64,000 nucleotides of DNA from Acinetobacter sp. ANC 3832 (GCF_002135415.1 NZ_NEGJ01000003.1:124001-188000); one strand, 5' to 3'; shown: positions 47,773 through 56,773, counted from the first letter of the stretch. Notes: generated by a model not told the origin, from the letters alone. Program-made: numbers and translations.

Positions 47773-48072
47773 TTAATGTGAAGATTGTTGGTTTTGTAAA
47801 ATTCGAACCAATTCAGCATTTTGAAATTCAACTTGATTCAATCTTGCTGTGGTTTGATCTAAGACTTCTTGTTGGATATGCATTTTCTTTGCTAAATCTT
47901 GCATAATTTCTAAGGTCTTTTTCAAATGATCTTCTTGTGCCGCAATTTTCGTTTCTTGATCTTGAATCATCAGTAGCGAATCTTTATTTTCTTTACTCAA
48001 TTTGCCCAATTGCCAAACTAAAAAAATGATTGCAACATAGAGCAAGACAATACCCAACAATACAAATGTCAT
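47773..48072 (-). CDS. Small membrane-anchored coiled-coil protein
   Basis: A 99-residue protein of unknown function. One N-terminal membrane helix (VLLGIVLLYVAIIFLVWQLG) is followed by a long heptad-like helix (residues about 25-95) rich in Gln, Lys and Leu. This layout suits a membrane-tethered spacer or an oligomerising partner. It lies 60 bp downstream of the GAPDH-family gene on the same strand and may be cotranscribed with it. Confidence 0.65.
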   Translation of the reverse strand: MTFVLLGIVLLYVAIIFLVWQLGKLSKENKDSLLMIQDQETKIAAQEDHLKKTLEIMQDLAKKMHIQQEVLDQTTARLNQVEFQNAELVRILQNQQSSH

Positions 48073-48131
48073 ATAATTTCCCTTCTATACTTTATTTTAT
48101 AAATATTTAAAATTGATGATAAATCTATATG

Positions 48132-49157
48132 TTAAAAATAAAATGATTCTGATAAATCAAGTAAACGGTTGGCATAACCCCACTCATTATCATACCAAGC
48201 AAATACCTTTGCTTGACGACCTACGACCATTGTCTGAGTTAAATCTACAATTAAAGAATAAGGTGAGTGATTAAAATCACTTGAAACAAGCGCCTCATCA
48301 GTTACTGACATAATTTCAGCATAATCAAATTTTGCTGCGTGAATCAATTTTTCATTTAATAAATGTGCTGTAATCGGAGCTTGAGAAATAAACGTTAAAT
48401 CAATGGCAGCAACATTAATTGTGGGTACACGTATTGAATAACCATCAATGCGATCTTCCATTTTTGGCATGACTTGTTTTAAAGCACCCAATGCTGAAGA
48501 TGTCGTTGGGATAATATTATGACCCGACGCACGTGCGCGACGTAAATCTCGATGCGCATGATCTAGAACTGATTGATCTGCTGTTACAGCATGAATTTCG
48601 GTCATTAAAGCTGTATCAATACCAAACGCATCATCTATAACTTTGACTAAAGGAACAAGTGCTTGTGTCGTACATGACACACCTGAAATAATTTGATCTG
48701 TCGCTTTGACATCATGATGATTCACACCATAAACAATAGCAGCATCTACAGTATCAAATGGTGCAGCACCAATAATGACCCGCTTCGCCCCTGCTGTAAT
48801 ATGTTTGGTCGCAGCAACTCTAGAACGGAATAAACCTGTACATTCAAGTACAAGATCAATATCTAATGTTTTCCATGGTAATTGTTCTGGGTCTTCCACA
48901 CGTAGGATTTGTACTTTTAATTGGGATAATCCTGCTTCAATGTGCATATAGATCTGTTCATTTTCTTGAATGACATTGACCTTGCCTTGAAATCGACCAT
49001 GTGTGGTATCGTATTTAAATAAATGAACCAGTGTTTCAACATCTGCAATATCATTAATTGCAACGATTTCAAAATGAAAGTTCTTTGGATTTTCAAACCA
49101 AGCCCGTAATACATTACGCCCGATTCGTCCGAATCCATTTATCGCCACACGTTGCAT
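48132..49157 (-). CDS. Glyceraldehyde-3-phosphate / erythrose-4-phosphate dehydrogenase family enzyme
   Basis: A 341-residue NAD(P)-dependent phosphorylating aldehyde dehydrogenase. The start RVAINGFGRIGRNVLRAW is the Rossmann motif. The catalytic Cys lies in SGVSCTTQALVPLV and the His in TEIHAVTADQSVLD. The usual Asn after SCTT is Gln here, and RVPTINVAAIDLTF resembles erythrose-4-phosphate dehydrogenase (Epd) more than classical Gap. The substrate is therefore uncertain. I chose the ATG at 49157, with AAGGA six bases upstream, over an ATG nine codons earlier that lacks a ribosome site. Confidence 0.88.
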   Translation of the reverse strand: MQRVAINGFGRIGRNVLRAWFENPKNFHFEIVAINDIADVETLVHLFKYDTTHGRFQGKVNVIQENEQIYMHIEAGLSQLKVQILRVEDPEQLPWKTLDIDLVLECTGLFRSRVAATKHITAGAKRVIIGAAPFDTVDAAIVYGVNHHDVKATDQIISGVSCTTQALVPLVKVIDDAFGIDTALMTEIHAVTADQSVLDHAHRDLRRARASGHNIIPTTSSALGALKQVMPKMEDRIDGYSIRVPTINVAAIDLTFISQAPITAHLLNEKLIHAAKFDYAEIMSVTDEALVSSDFNHSPYSLIVDLTQTMVVGRQAKVFAWYDNEWGYANRLLDLSESFYF

Positions 49158-49649
49158 CAGCTGTCCTTCTTTTGAAACATTCATTGTTACATACAGATAT
49201 GTTATCGGATTTCTAAGCCTTATCGTTATAATTTGTCAGATGAGAATGCAAATATATTATCTTTGCTGACAATTTGATCGAAATTTAACTTAAATCAACC
49301 TGAATCCTATTTAAGCCAACATTCCGTTAATTTGAATCGTTGGTTTATTTGGGTAATAAACCTGATTAACACATAATGAAGCATAAATCCTTGCCAAATA
49401 GCCAGAAAGACTAAGAGGTTTCGTGAACTATTTTAATTAAATTTCTTTATCAGACATAGTGATTAGCATCTATATCCAGTCCATGATGATAAAAACCATC
49501 ATAAACCAGACATTTTTATTGGTAAGAATATAGACACTTTCAATGAGTTCTAACATGAGTCATTCGAATATCTAGTACTATGTCAAATACAAAAATAAAA
49601 AAGCCAGCATAATCGCTGGCTTTTTTATTTAAATTTACATCATCAAAAC
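49158..49649. other. Gene-free stretch between the OsmC-YcaO and GAPDH-family genes
   Basis: About 490 bases. The end near 49600 carries the terminator of the OsmC-YcaO gene. The part near 49200 should hold the dehydrogenase promoter. The middle is AT-rich and shows no reading frame or repeat that I recognise. Confidence 0.45.
49597..49626 (-). terminator. Intrinsic terminator of the OsmC-YcaO gene
   Basis: AAAAAAGCCAGC and GCTGGCTTTTTT around an ATAATC loop, 24 bp past the stop. Confidence 0.85.
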
Positions 49650-51854
49650 TTAACTCGATAAATTCGCAAACTTCTCACGCGCTTTATGCAGCTTCTTATA
49701 GCTATCAATCAAGCGTAAATGACGATCCAAACCTTCAAGTTTCATACTTGTTTCAGTTAAACCATGGAAACGAATACTGCCATCCATAGAACCAATCACG
49801 GCATCCATTCGCTCATCACCAAACATACGGCGGAAATTGACTTCATAATCATTCAAGTCCATCTCATCATCAAGCTCCACTTCCAGAACAACATTCAATG
49901 CCTGATAGAACAAACCACGTTCCACTGTATTGGTATTATATTGCAGGAATGTTTCCACAAGTTCCTTCGCTTCTTCAAATTCCTGTAATGCCAGATAAAT
50001 TAAAAGCTTTAATTCCAGAATGGTCAATTGACCCCAAACAGTATTATCATCAAATTCAATACCAATTAAAGTACTAATATCTGTGTAATCATCCACTTCA
50101 ACTTCTTCAAGGCGTTCAAGCAAAGCTTCTAGCTGTTCTTCATCTAAGCGATGTAAATTCAAGATATCTTCACGGAATAATAAGGCTTTGTTGGTATTAT
50201 CCCAAACCAAATCTTCCACAAGATAAATTTCTGAATAGCCTGGAACTAAGATACGACAAGCCGTTGCGCCTAAATGTTGATATACAGCCATATAAACTTC
50301 TTTGCCCATTTCTTTAAGAATACCGAACATCGTTGCAGCTTCATCAGCGTTGGCATTTTCACCTTGACTGGTAAAATCCCACTCTACAAACTCATGATCA
50401 GCCTGATCACTGAAAAAACGCCATGACACTACACCACTAGAATCAATAAAATGTTCAACAAAATTATTGGGTTCAGTCACTGCATTACTGCTAAATGTTG
50501 GTTTTGGTAAATCGTTTAGACCTTCAAAACTACGACCTTGTAACAATTCAGTCAAACTACGCTCTAACGCTACTTCTAATTTTGGATGTGCACCAAATGA
50601 AGCAAATACACCGCCTGTACGTGGGTTCATTAACGTCACACACATCACAGGATATTTTCCACCTAATGATGCATCTTTCACTAAGACTGGGAAACCTTGT
50701 TCTTCTAGACCTTTAATCCCTTCTACGATACTTGGATATTTCGCCAAAACCTCTTGTGGTACGTCTGGCAGTGTGATTTCACCTTCTAAAATTTCACGCT
50801 TTACTGCACGTTCAAAAATTTCAGATAAGCACTGTACCTGTGCTTCCGCCAAGGTATTACCCGCACTCATCCCATTAGATAAATATAAGTTTTCAATTAA
50901 ATTAGATGGAAAGTATACGGTTTCACCATCAGATTGACGTACAAAAGGTAATGAACAAATACCACGCTCCGTATTACCTGAATTGGTGTCATACAAATGC
51001 GTACCGAGTAACTCATCTTCTGGATTATAAATTTCTAAGCAATATTCGTCTAGAATTTCAGTGGGTAACGCACCTTCCGCACCAGGCTTAAACCATTTTT
51101 CATCTGGATAATGTACAAATTCAGCATGGGCAATATCTTGACCCCAAAACTGATCATTATAGAAAAAATTACAATTCAAACGCTCAATGAACTCACCTAA
51201 AGCTGATGCTAAAGCACTTTCTTTGGTTGAGCCTTTACCGTTGGTAAAACACATGGGAGATTGTGCATCACGAATATGTAAAGACCACACATTTGGTACA
51301 ATATTACGCCATGAAGCGATTTCAATCTTCATGCCTAAACCTGCCAAAATACCTGACATATTGGCAATGGTTTCTTCAAGCGGTAAATCTTTACCTTGTA
51401 TATATGTAGTATTTTCTGAAGCTAAACTTGGCATCAGCAAAGCTTGTGCATCTGCATCGATACTTTCAACAGCTTCAATGACAAATTCTGGACCTGTCTG
51501 TACTACTTTTTTTACAGTACAACGGTCGATCGAGCGTAAAATACCTTGACGATCTTTATCAGAAATATCAGATGGTAATTCAATCTGAATTTTAAAAATT
51601 TGTTTATAGCGGTTTTCAGGGTCGACAATATTGTTCTGTGAAAGACGAATGTTATCAGTCGGAATATCACGCGCGGCACAGTACACTTTGACAAAATAAG
51701 CTGCACAGAGTGCTGATGAAGCGAGAAAATAGTCAAATGGTCCCGGCGCTGAACCATCGCCTTTGTAGCGAATGGGTTGATCGGCGATTACCGTGAAGTC
51801 ATCGAATTTGGCTTCAACTCGAAGATTGTCGAGATAATTGACCTTGATTTCCAT
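49650..51854 (-). CDS. OsmC-domain / YcaO-domain fusion protein
   Basis: A 734-residue protein joining two folds. Residues 1-140 are OsmC-like (YKGDGSAPGPFDYFLASSAL and IDRCTVKKVVQTG) with Cys residues as in peroxide-reducing OsmC proteins. The YcaO ATP-dependent cyclodehydratase-type domain follows (about 180-560), with KGSTKESALASALGEFIERL and GMSAGNTLAEAQVQCLSEIF, which carry the ATP and Mg ligands (Glu-rich helices). The acidic C-terminal TPR-like tail (about 590-730) matches E. coli YcaO, linked there to methylthiolation of ribosomal protein S12. A similar role is possible. No substrate peptide gene is next to it. Confidence 0.9.
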   Translation of the reverse strand: MEIKVNYLDNLRVEAKFDDFTVIADQPIRYKGDGSAPGPFDYFLASSALCAAYFVKVYCAARDIPTDNIRLSQNNIVDPENRYKQIFKIQIELPSDISDKDRQGILRSIDRCTVKKVVQTGPEFVIEAVESIDADAQALLMPSLASENTTYIQGKDLPLEETIANMSGILAGLGMKIEIASWRNIVPNVWSLHIRDAQSPMCFTNGKGSTKESALASALGEFIERLNCNFFYNDQFWGQDIAHAEFVHYPDEKWFKPGAEGALPTEILDEYCLEIYNPEDELLGTHLYDTNSGNTERGICSLPFVRQSDGETVYFPSNLIENLYLSNGMSAGNTLAEAQVQCLSEIFERAVKREILEGEITLPDVPQEVLAKYPSIVEGIKGLEEQGFPVLVKDASLGGKYPVMCVTLMNPRTGGVFASFGAHPKLEVALERSLTELLQGRSFEGLNDLPKPTFSSNAVTEPNNFVEHFIDSSGVVSWRFFSDQADHEFVEWDFTSQGENANADEAATMFGILKEMGKEVYMAVYQHLGATACRILVPGYSEIYLVEDLVWDNTNKALLFREDILNLHRLDEEQLEALLERLEEVEVDDYTDISTLIGIEFDDNTVWGQLTILELKLLIYLALQEFEEAKELVETFLQYNTNTVERGLFYQALNVVLEVELDDEMDLNDYEVNFRRMFGDERMDAVIGSMDGSIRFHGLTETSMKLEGLDRHLRLIDSYKKLHKAREKFANLSS

Positions 51855-52081
51855 GCGGGCACCTAAATGTTCTTATGTGTCTGCAGGCACACATAAAATT
51901 TAAAATATTAAAACATAAGCCGAATAGCGGATAAGAAATTGACTTAAAAAAGCGACGCGAGCTATAACTATTGATCCAATGTTTGTAATCAATAATTGAC
52001 TCTCGTCATGTAATGATGGGCACTATTATAGAGTTATTTGCTTGAGTTGATAACTTTTATCTGTCTTTACATGAATTTCAT

Positions 52082-52109
52082 ACTTATGGCTGTTTATATG
52101 GCAGTGAAC
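52082..52109 (-). CRISPR. Single degenerate type I-F CRISPR repeat
   Basis: On the minus strand this reads GTTCACTGCCATATAAACAG followed by CCATAAGT. Type I-F repeats are 28 bp of the form GTTCACTGCC, a short loop, GGCAG, then an A-rich end. The first ten bases match perfectly and the palindrome's right arm is damaged. No second repeat is found at the expected 60-bp step, so this is a lone relic. Confidence 0.7.
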
Positions 52110-52438
52110 GTATGTACTCCGTTGAGCGATATTTACTTTGTGGGGTTATCCATTCAATTTCACTACCCATAAACAGTGGCGCCCCACCTCCACCACAAAA
52201 ACCAACCAATACGCCTGCACTGGCGAGCATCCGCATGGGCGGCTTGAGTAATCGATGTCCCTGTGCCGAGCATGATCACCGTAGTATCGGCAATGGGAAT
52301 ATTCCAATATTGGTTTTCATTTTTGGCTTCGGTCAAATATAAAATTCGACCATCTTTTTACATGACTCGACAATATTCGAGGTAATACACATTGGCATGT
52401 TTAGAATGTAAAATTGCTTTTAAGTCTGACGGATTGAG
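52110..52438 (-). pseudogene. cas1: Decayed 5' fragment of type I-F cas1
   Basis: On the minus strand, 52438 downward reads LNPSDLKAILHSKHANVYYL, then EYCRVM, a stop (TAA at 52358-52360 where Gln is expected), then KDGRILYLTEAKNENQYWNI and MLGTGTSITQAA. One extra base in the G-run at 52237-52239 shifts the frame. After it the protein continues as MRMLASAGVLVGFCGGGGAP and EWITPQSKYRSTEY. This is the N-terminal third of Cas1 of type I-F systems. The start codon is missing (a TAA precedes CTC) and the rest of the gene is gone, replaced by the repeat at 52082-52109. The nearby plus-strand frame at 52112-52342 is only a shadow. Confidence 0.85.
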
Positions 52439-52670
52439 TTATTTAATTTTATTCAAATCTTTGTATTATATCATTTTAATTTGAGTATATATGTATTTTT
52501 GAAAAATAGAATAAGTCTTTCTCCTTCAAACGACACATATTGTCGTATTTTCAATCACAGTTTAATTTTAGTTTTTATATGATACTTATATTACTGATTA
52601 TTAAATATATAATTACAATCACATGTGGCTTCAAGCATAAAGCTTTTTAATGTCTTCTTTAATAAAACTT

Positions 52671-52881
52671 AGATCTCCTCGCAAAGGTCAAAAAATAAAC
52701 AAAATTATATAAGTGAAATCATATTTGATTAATATTGAATTTTCCTTCTCCTTTTGGGAGATGGTTAGGATAAGGGTGAACCTTAAGGATAATCCTCTCC
52801 CTAGTCCTTTCCTTAAAAAAGGAAAGGAGGAACCTATTGCGAAATAAATGTTGATTAAACGCTGACTTATGCAAAAGCTTT
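52671..52881 (-). repeat. MITE-like element, copy C (inverted)
   Basis: A 211-bp copy in the opposite orientation to copies A and B. On the minus strand it begins AAAGCTTTTGCATAAGTCAG and ends with GCGAGGAGATCT. The inner parts shared with copy A include TTTAATCAACATTT and AATTTTGTTTATTT-like segments, and a strong palindrome of TCCTTTCC type lies at about 52807-52829. It lies between the cas1 relic and pqiC. Confidence 0.78.
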
Positions 52882-52934
52882 TGAAGAGAAGTATTTAGAA
52901 CACAACGTCTCTTAAAATACTAGGTGTTAAATCA

Positions 52935-53663
52935 TTAAGAACAGACCACATTTTGTGCAATGACTGTTTTTTTAGCTTCTACTACAATGACTGATGCACT
53001 AACAGCCTCAATCACCCGACTAAGTGACTGACGAGACGCACCCACTACATTTTGTATTTTATTACCATCCTTCGTTACAGGTGTACTAAAGGCCATTCTG
53101 CAACTTAATGGCGAATTGGATGTCTTTGTTTGAGTTAATGGTCGATTCGGATCATCGACTTTAATCGTCCAAGCGACTGTAACATCAACATCACGATTCA
53201 CATCCCCCTTTAAAGATTGGGGACTGGCATGTTCAACAATATCAAAACGAGAAAAATCAGCAGAAATTCGATAAGAGATTTGCCCACCCGTCATTCCACT
53301 ATTATAACGATCTACCGCCCCTAATTTTTGCTGTAAACCCGCAGATAAACCATCTCTCAGCTCAGCACCTAGTGTTGATGTCCAACGCTCATTATCCAGC
53401 ACATTTGACTTACCACTCATTTCTTGTAGTACCAATGGTGCACGATCTAAACGATCAGGCAAACCAACGGGCATCACTTCAATCACCCGTATATTTGTAC
53501 CATTAACTAAAGGAGCAATTTTTGGTGCCAATGTATAATAATTCGGTGTAGTCGAACTTGAGCATGCTGTTAAACCTAACAAAAGCACCGACAACCCACT
53601 CCACCCAAGTCTACGGAATGAAAAAATCTGTGAGAAATTCAAATTACTTTTTTTATTGACCAT
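52935..53663 (-). CDS. pqiC: PqiC-like lipoprotein of an MCE lipid transport system
   Basis: A 242-residue lipoprotein (lipobox LTAC) of the ABC-type transport auxiliary (PqiC/DUF330) family. It shows SSSTTPNYYTLAPKIAPLVN, IRVIEVMPVGLPDRLDRAPL and RWTSTLGAELRDGLSAGLQQ. PqiC sits in the outer membrane and receives the PqiB tube. I chose the ATG at 53663, with GAGGA five bases before it. It overlaps the pqiB end by 11 bases. The frame extends upstream to 53687 without a ribosome site. Confidence 0.9.
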   Translation of the reverse strand: MVNKKSNLNFSQIFSFRRLGWSGLSVLLLGLTACSSSTTPNYYTLAPKIAPLVNGTNIRVIEVMPVGLPDRLDRAPLVLQEMSGKSNVLDNERWTSTLGAELRDGLSAGLQQKLGAVDRYNSGMTGGQISYRISADFSRFDIVEHASPQSLKGDVNRDVDVTVAWTIKVDDPNRPLTQTKTSNSPLSCRMAFSTPVTKDGNKIQNVVGASRQSLSRVIEAVSASVIVVEAKKTVIAQNVVCS

Positions 53664-55326
53664 TTTCTTCCTCAACTGATTTCCCACGGATTAATGATTC
53701 TGGATGTTGTTCAATATAATCTGACATGAGCTGTAAGGATGCTGCAGCACGTGTCATTTGTTGTAATGCACGGCGTACATCTTGTTGCAAAGGCGCATCA
53801 CTGGATAGAATAGACTCAGTTGAACGCATTGTTTTACGTACATCTTCAAGCGTTGCTTGCATACCCGGTGCAACCTTAGTATCTAACTGCTTCACTAATT
53901 TATCTGTAGTTTCAATTGTCGTATTCATATTATTTAAAGTTTTACGAACGTCTTGCCCAATCTCTACCAATGGAAATTTGGTTAATTTATCCGCGATTTG
54001 TGAAACCTGAGCTTGCAATCCACTCAACTCGGTTTGTGTCGTTGGCACTTCTGTTTTTCCATCACCACGCATTTTTAACACAGCAGGTTTTGCTTTAGGA
54101 AACTTATCAAAGGCAATATAATTTTGCCCTGTTAATAGATTCCCTGTTCTGACTTGTGCACGCCATCCATTTTGAATGAAACGTTTAAAAATAGAACCAT
54201 CAGGGTCTAATTCTTTTCCTTGGGCTAAACGAGATGGATAAATTACAGCATCAACACGCATACGTAGTTGCGTGTAATTTGCATCAAATTCGACATTAAT
54301 CGATTTAACATCCCCAATTTCAATCCCCATGAAATCAATCGGTGCACCTGCTGCCAATCCCCGCAATGATTGATCAAAATACATCACAATTGGATGTGCT
54401 TTTCCATCAGGCACTTTGAGTGCATCTGTTTTTGAGCTCCAAAGATTAAAATGACTTTGATTCGTGGCTACAGCAGCATTTGAATTTTCGGGATAACCGA
54501 ATGCTATTCCCCCTGCAATAATACTGGCGAGAGACTGGGTATTTAAGCTAAATCCAGAAGCATTTAAACTGACATCAACACCACTCGCTTGCCAAAAGCG
54601 TGCATCTGTTGTCACAAATTTATCGTATGGCGATTGGATAAAGGTTTGCAATTCCACAGTTTTACCATCATTCGCCAGTTTATAAGCGGTGATTTGCCCC
54701 ACATTAATTCGACGGTAATAAATGGGAGAGCCCACATCCAAAGAACCCAAATCTCCTGCTGTTAAAAAGAATACTTTTCCCGGTACATCTGAGGCAATCA
54801 CAGGAGGAACTTCTAAACCTTTAAATTCATCTTGTTTTTCTTGTGCTTTTCCACCATCCACTTCGATATAAGAACCTGACAATAATGTATCAATACCCGA
54901 TACACCCCCTGTACCTATACGTGGTCGCACCACCCAAAAACGAGAATCTTTTGTAGCAAAATTACTGGCATCTTTGCGCAGTTCAATTTTAACCATGACA
55001 TGAGAATGATCTTCCGAAAATCCAATTTTCCGTACTAAGCCAATATCCACTTGTTTAAATTTAACTGTAGTTTTTCCTGCAACCAAACCATCTGCCGTTT
55101 TAAAAGAAACATTAATGGTTGGCCCAGTATCCATAAAAGTTTTCACTGCCAGTGACAAAGCAATTAAAAAAGCAATCAGTGGAATCAGCCAAATGAATGA
55201 GGGTCTCCATTTGCCTTTCTTTTTTTCAGGTTCTGGCAAAACGTGCTGATTTACTGTGGTCGAGTTTGTCTCATCATGATCTGAATCTGAATGCTCATTA
55301 TTTGTTTTATTTTCAGACATACGCAT
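53653..55326 (-). CDS. pqiB: PqiB-like MCE-domain protein
   Basis: A 557-residue inner-membrane-anchored periplasmic protein. One N-terminal helix (PSFIWLIPLIAFLIALSLAV) is followed by three MCE/MlaD domains: TINVSFKTADGLVAGKTTVK, KVFFLTAGDLGSLDVGSPIY and IVMYFDQSLRGLAAGAPIDF. A long C-terminal helical region (about 430-545) forms the needle. In E. coli PqiB forms a syringe-like tunnel for lipids between the membranes. The gene lies between pqiA-type genes and pqiC. The start could also be the ATG two codons later (55320). Confidence 0.93.
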   Translation of the reverse strand: MRMSENKTNNEHSDSDHDETNSTTVNQHVLPEPEKKKGKWRPSFIWLIPLIAFLIALSLAVKTFMDTGPTINVSFKTADGLVAGKTTVKFKQVDIGLVRKIGFSEDHSHVMVKIELRKDASNFATKDSRFWVVRPRIGTGGVSGIDTLLSGSYIEVDGGKAQEKQDEFKGLEVPPVIASDVPGKVFFLTAGDLGSLDVGSPIYYRRINVGQITAYKLANDGKTVELQTFIQSPYDKFVTTDARFWQASGVDVSLNASGFSLNTQSLASIIAGGIAFGYPENSNAAVATNQSHFNLWSSKTDALKVPDGKAHPIVMYFDQSLRGLAAGAPIDFMGIEIGDVKSINVEFDANYTQLRMRVDAVIYPSRLAQGKELDPDGSIFKRFIQNGWRAQVRTGNLLTGQNYIAFDKFPKAKPAVLKMRGDGKTEVPTTQTELSGLQAQVSQIADKLTKFPLVEIGQDVRKTLNNMNTTIETTDKLVKQLDTKVAPGMQATLEDVRKTMRSTESILSSDAPLQQDVRRALQQMTRAAASLQLMSDYIEQHPESLIRGKSVEEENGQ

Positions 55327-55332
55327 TATTCT

Positions 55333-56106
55333 TTATTGGCTAGAATTGGAAAAATCATTATTCAAAGGAGTATGCCCTGTTTGAATAATACGGGTACTTG
55401 TATTAGAAGATGAATTTTTATCATCTTTGGCTTGAGCTGAATAATAGTTATCCCAAATAATCCGTGGATCAAAACTCAATGAAGCTAACATCGTCAAAAC
55501 CACAACTGCACCAAAAGCAACTGAACCCGGTCCTGCTAAAATCGTCGCTAAAGATTGAATTTGAATCAGTGCAGTAAGTAAAGCAACCACAAATACATCA
55601 ATCATTGACCATCTTCCGATAAATTCAACCACACGATAAAGCATTGCACAATGTTCTGGTAAAAAATTCCAACGCTTTGATGATTGCATTTTTACTGCCA
55701 TCACTAAAAAACATAAAATAAATAGTTTCAACATGGGAATAAAAATACTCGCCATGAAAATGACACTCGAAACAAAATAATCACCACTTTGCCAAAAGTA
55801 AATCACACCACTCATAATCGTATCTTGCTGATGACCTAAAAGAGAGTCTGTGATTGTCATGGGCAGAACATTGGCAGGAATATATAAAATACTTGCTGCA
55901 ATCATCAGTGCTACTGTTCGGTCTAAACTTTTAGGCTTACGTTGATGTAATATCGTACGGCATCTTGAACAATACGATTTTTTTTGATCACTTTCAGTTA
56001 AGACCGATTCTTGATTTAATAAGCCACAACAATGACAAAGCACCAATGATAAATCAGTCGCTCTTGGATATTTTGAAAATACCGTTGTTACATCATGATT
56101 TTTCAT
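55333..56106 (-). CDS. pqiA: PqiA-type membrane protein, second half
   Basis: About 257 residues. A zinc-ribbon-like Cys pair at the N-terminus (LCHCCGLLN and YCSRCRTIL) precedes four membrane helices (PqiA domain), with LDRTVALMIAASILYIPANV and MLYRVVEFIGRWSMIDVFVV. E. coli PqiA has two such domains in one chain. Here each is a separate gene. I chose the ATG at 56106, with AGG seven bases upstream, which overlaps the end of the first half by 14 bases. The charged C-tail (SSNTSTRIIQTG) is variable. Confidence 0.88.
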   Translation of the reverse strand: MKNHDVTTVFSKYPRATDLSLVLCHCCGLLNQESVLTESDQKKSYCSRCRTILHQRKPKSLDRTVALMIAASILYIPANVLPMTITDSLLGHQQDTIMSGVIYFWQSGDYFVSSVIFMASIFIPMLKLFILCFLVMAVKMQSSKRWNFLPEHCAMLYRVVEFIGRWSMIDVFVVALLTALIQIQSLATILAGPGSVAFGAVVVLTMLASLSFDPRIIWDNYYSAQAKDDKNSSSNTSTRIIQTGHTPLNNDFSNSSQ

Positions 56107-56773
56107 GACTATACCTATCAATTTCGTCCCAAATATCCTTAACTTTGACTGATGCGATATAAACCAGTAACAAGCTCAATACAGCGAATGACCACAATGC
56201 AATCCCCGGAATCACAACCACCATTCCTGCGAGCTTCACCAATGTTACTAAAACTCCAATTAAAAAAACCTCAATCATTCCCCATGTTCTAAACAAGAAA
56301 ATAATACGAAGGGCAATAACAAGATATTTAGGTTTTGTTTTAAATAAACTGATGGATGAAAGTACATAAATCAGTAAAAGTAAATCCATGAGTGGCACAA
56401 CGAATGTGGTTATTAATATCAATACGCCAACAAAAGCTCGGTCAGCATGAAACATTGCCCATGCTGCACCTAATAATGTGGTTTGTGAGTCATGACCTTG
56501 TAATTCAACTTTCACAATTGGAAAGCTATTCGAAATCGCAAAAACGATCAGTGCCGTAATAGCTAAAGCCAAAAGTACTGTGAACGGTTTACTTTGCCGA
56601 TAAAGTTCTGCACCACAACATACACAATATGCACGCTCACCTGAAGCAAGCGGAACTTTACGATATACCGTATCGCATTCTTCACAACCTGCTAATTCCT
56701 CAGGTGACAAATCAGACAATTGAGACTGATTGATAACAGGTGGAATGGGATGAACTAAAGGGAATTGGCTCAT
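56093..56773 (-). CDS. pqiA: PqiA-type membrane protein, first half
   Basis: About 226 residues with the same plan as its downstream neighbour: Cys pairs CEECDTVYRK and YCVCCGAELYR, then four helices including PFTVLLALAITALIVFAISN and LRIIFLFRTWGMIEVFLIGV. It is the first gene of the pqiA-pqiA-pqiB-pqiC set. The ATG at 56773 (MSQFPLVHP) is the only ATG in frame; a TTG at 56812 would add 13 residues. It anchors lipid transport in the inner membrane. The substrate is not known. Confidence 0.87.
   Translation of the reverse strand: MSQFPLVHPIPPVINQSQLSDLSPEELAGCEECDTVYRKVPLASGERAYCVCCGAELYRQSKPFTVLLALAITALIVFAISNSFPIVKVELQGHDSQTTLLGAAWAMFHADRAFVGVLILITTFVVPLMDLLLLIYVLSSISLFKTKPKYLVIALRIIFLFRTWGMIEVFLIGVLVTLVKLAGMVVVIPGIALWSFAVLSLLLVYIASVKVKDIWDEIDRYSHEKS

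Larger units (their letters stand above)
51855..52934. other. 1.08-kb region without intact genes: CRISPR-Cas scar and MITE copy C
   Basis: The stretch holds no intact gene. It contains a degenerate type I-F CRISPR repeat (52082-52109), a decayed cas1 fragment (52110-52438) and a MITE-like element (52671-52881). The rest is AT-rich. The first 200 bases probably carry the promoter of the OsmC-YcaO gene. Confidence 0.7.

Noticed and set aside
52112-52342. Plus-strand 76-residue open frame
   Set aside because: It lies opposite the cas1 fragment, is Pro- and Cys-rich without any motif, and the minus strand explains the sequence.
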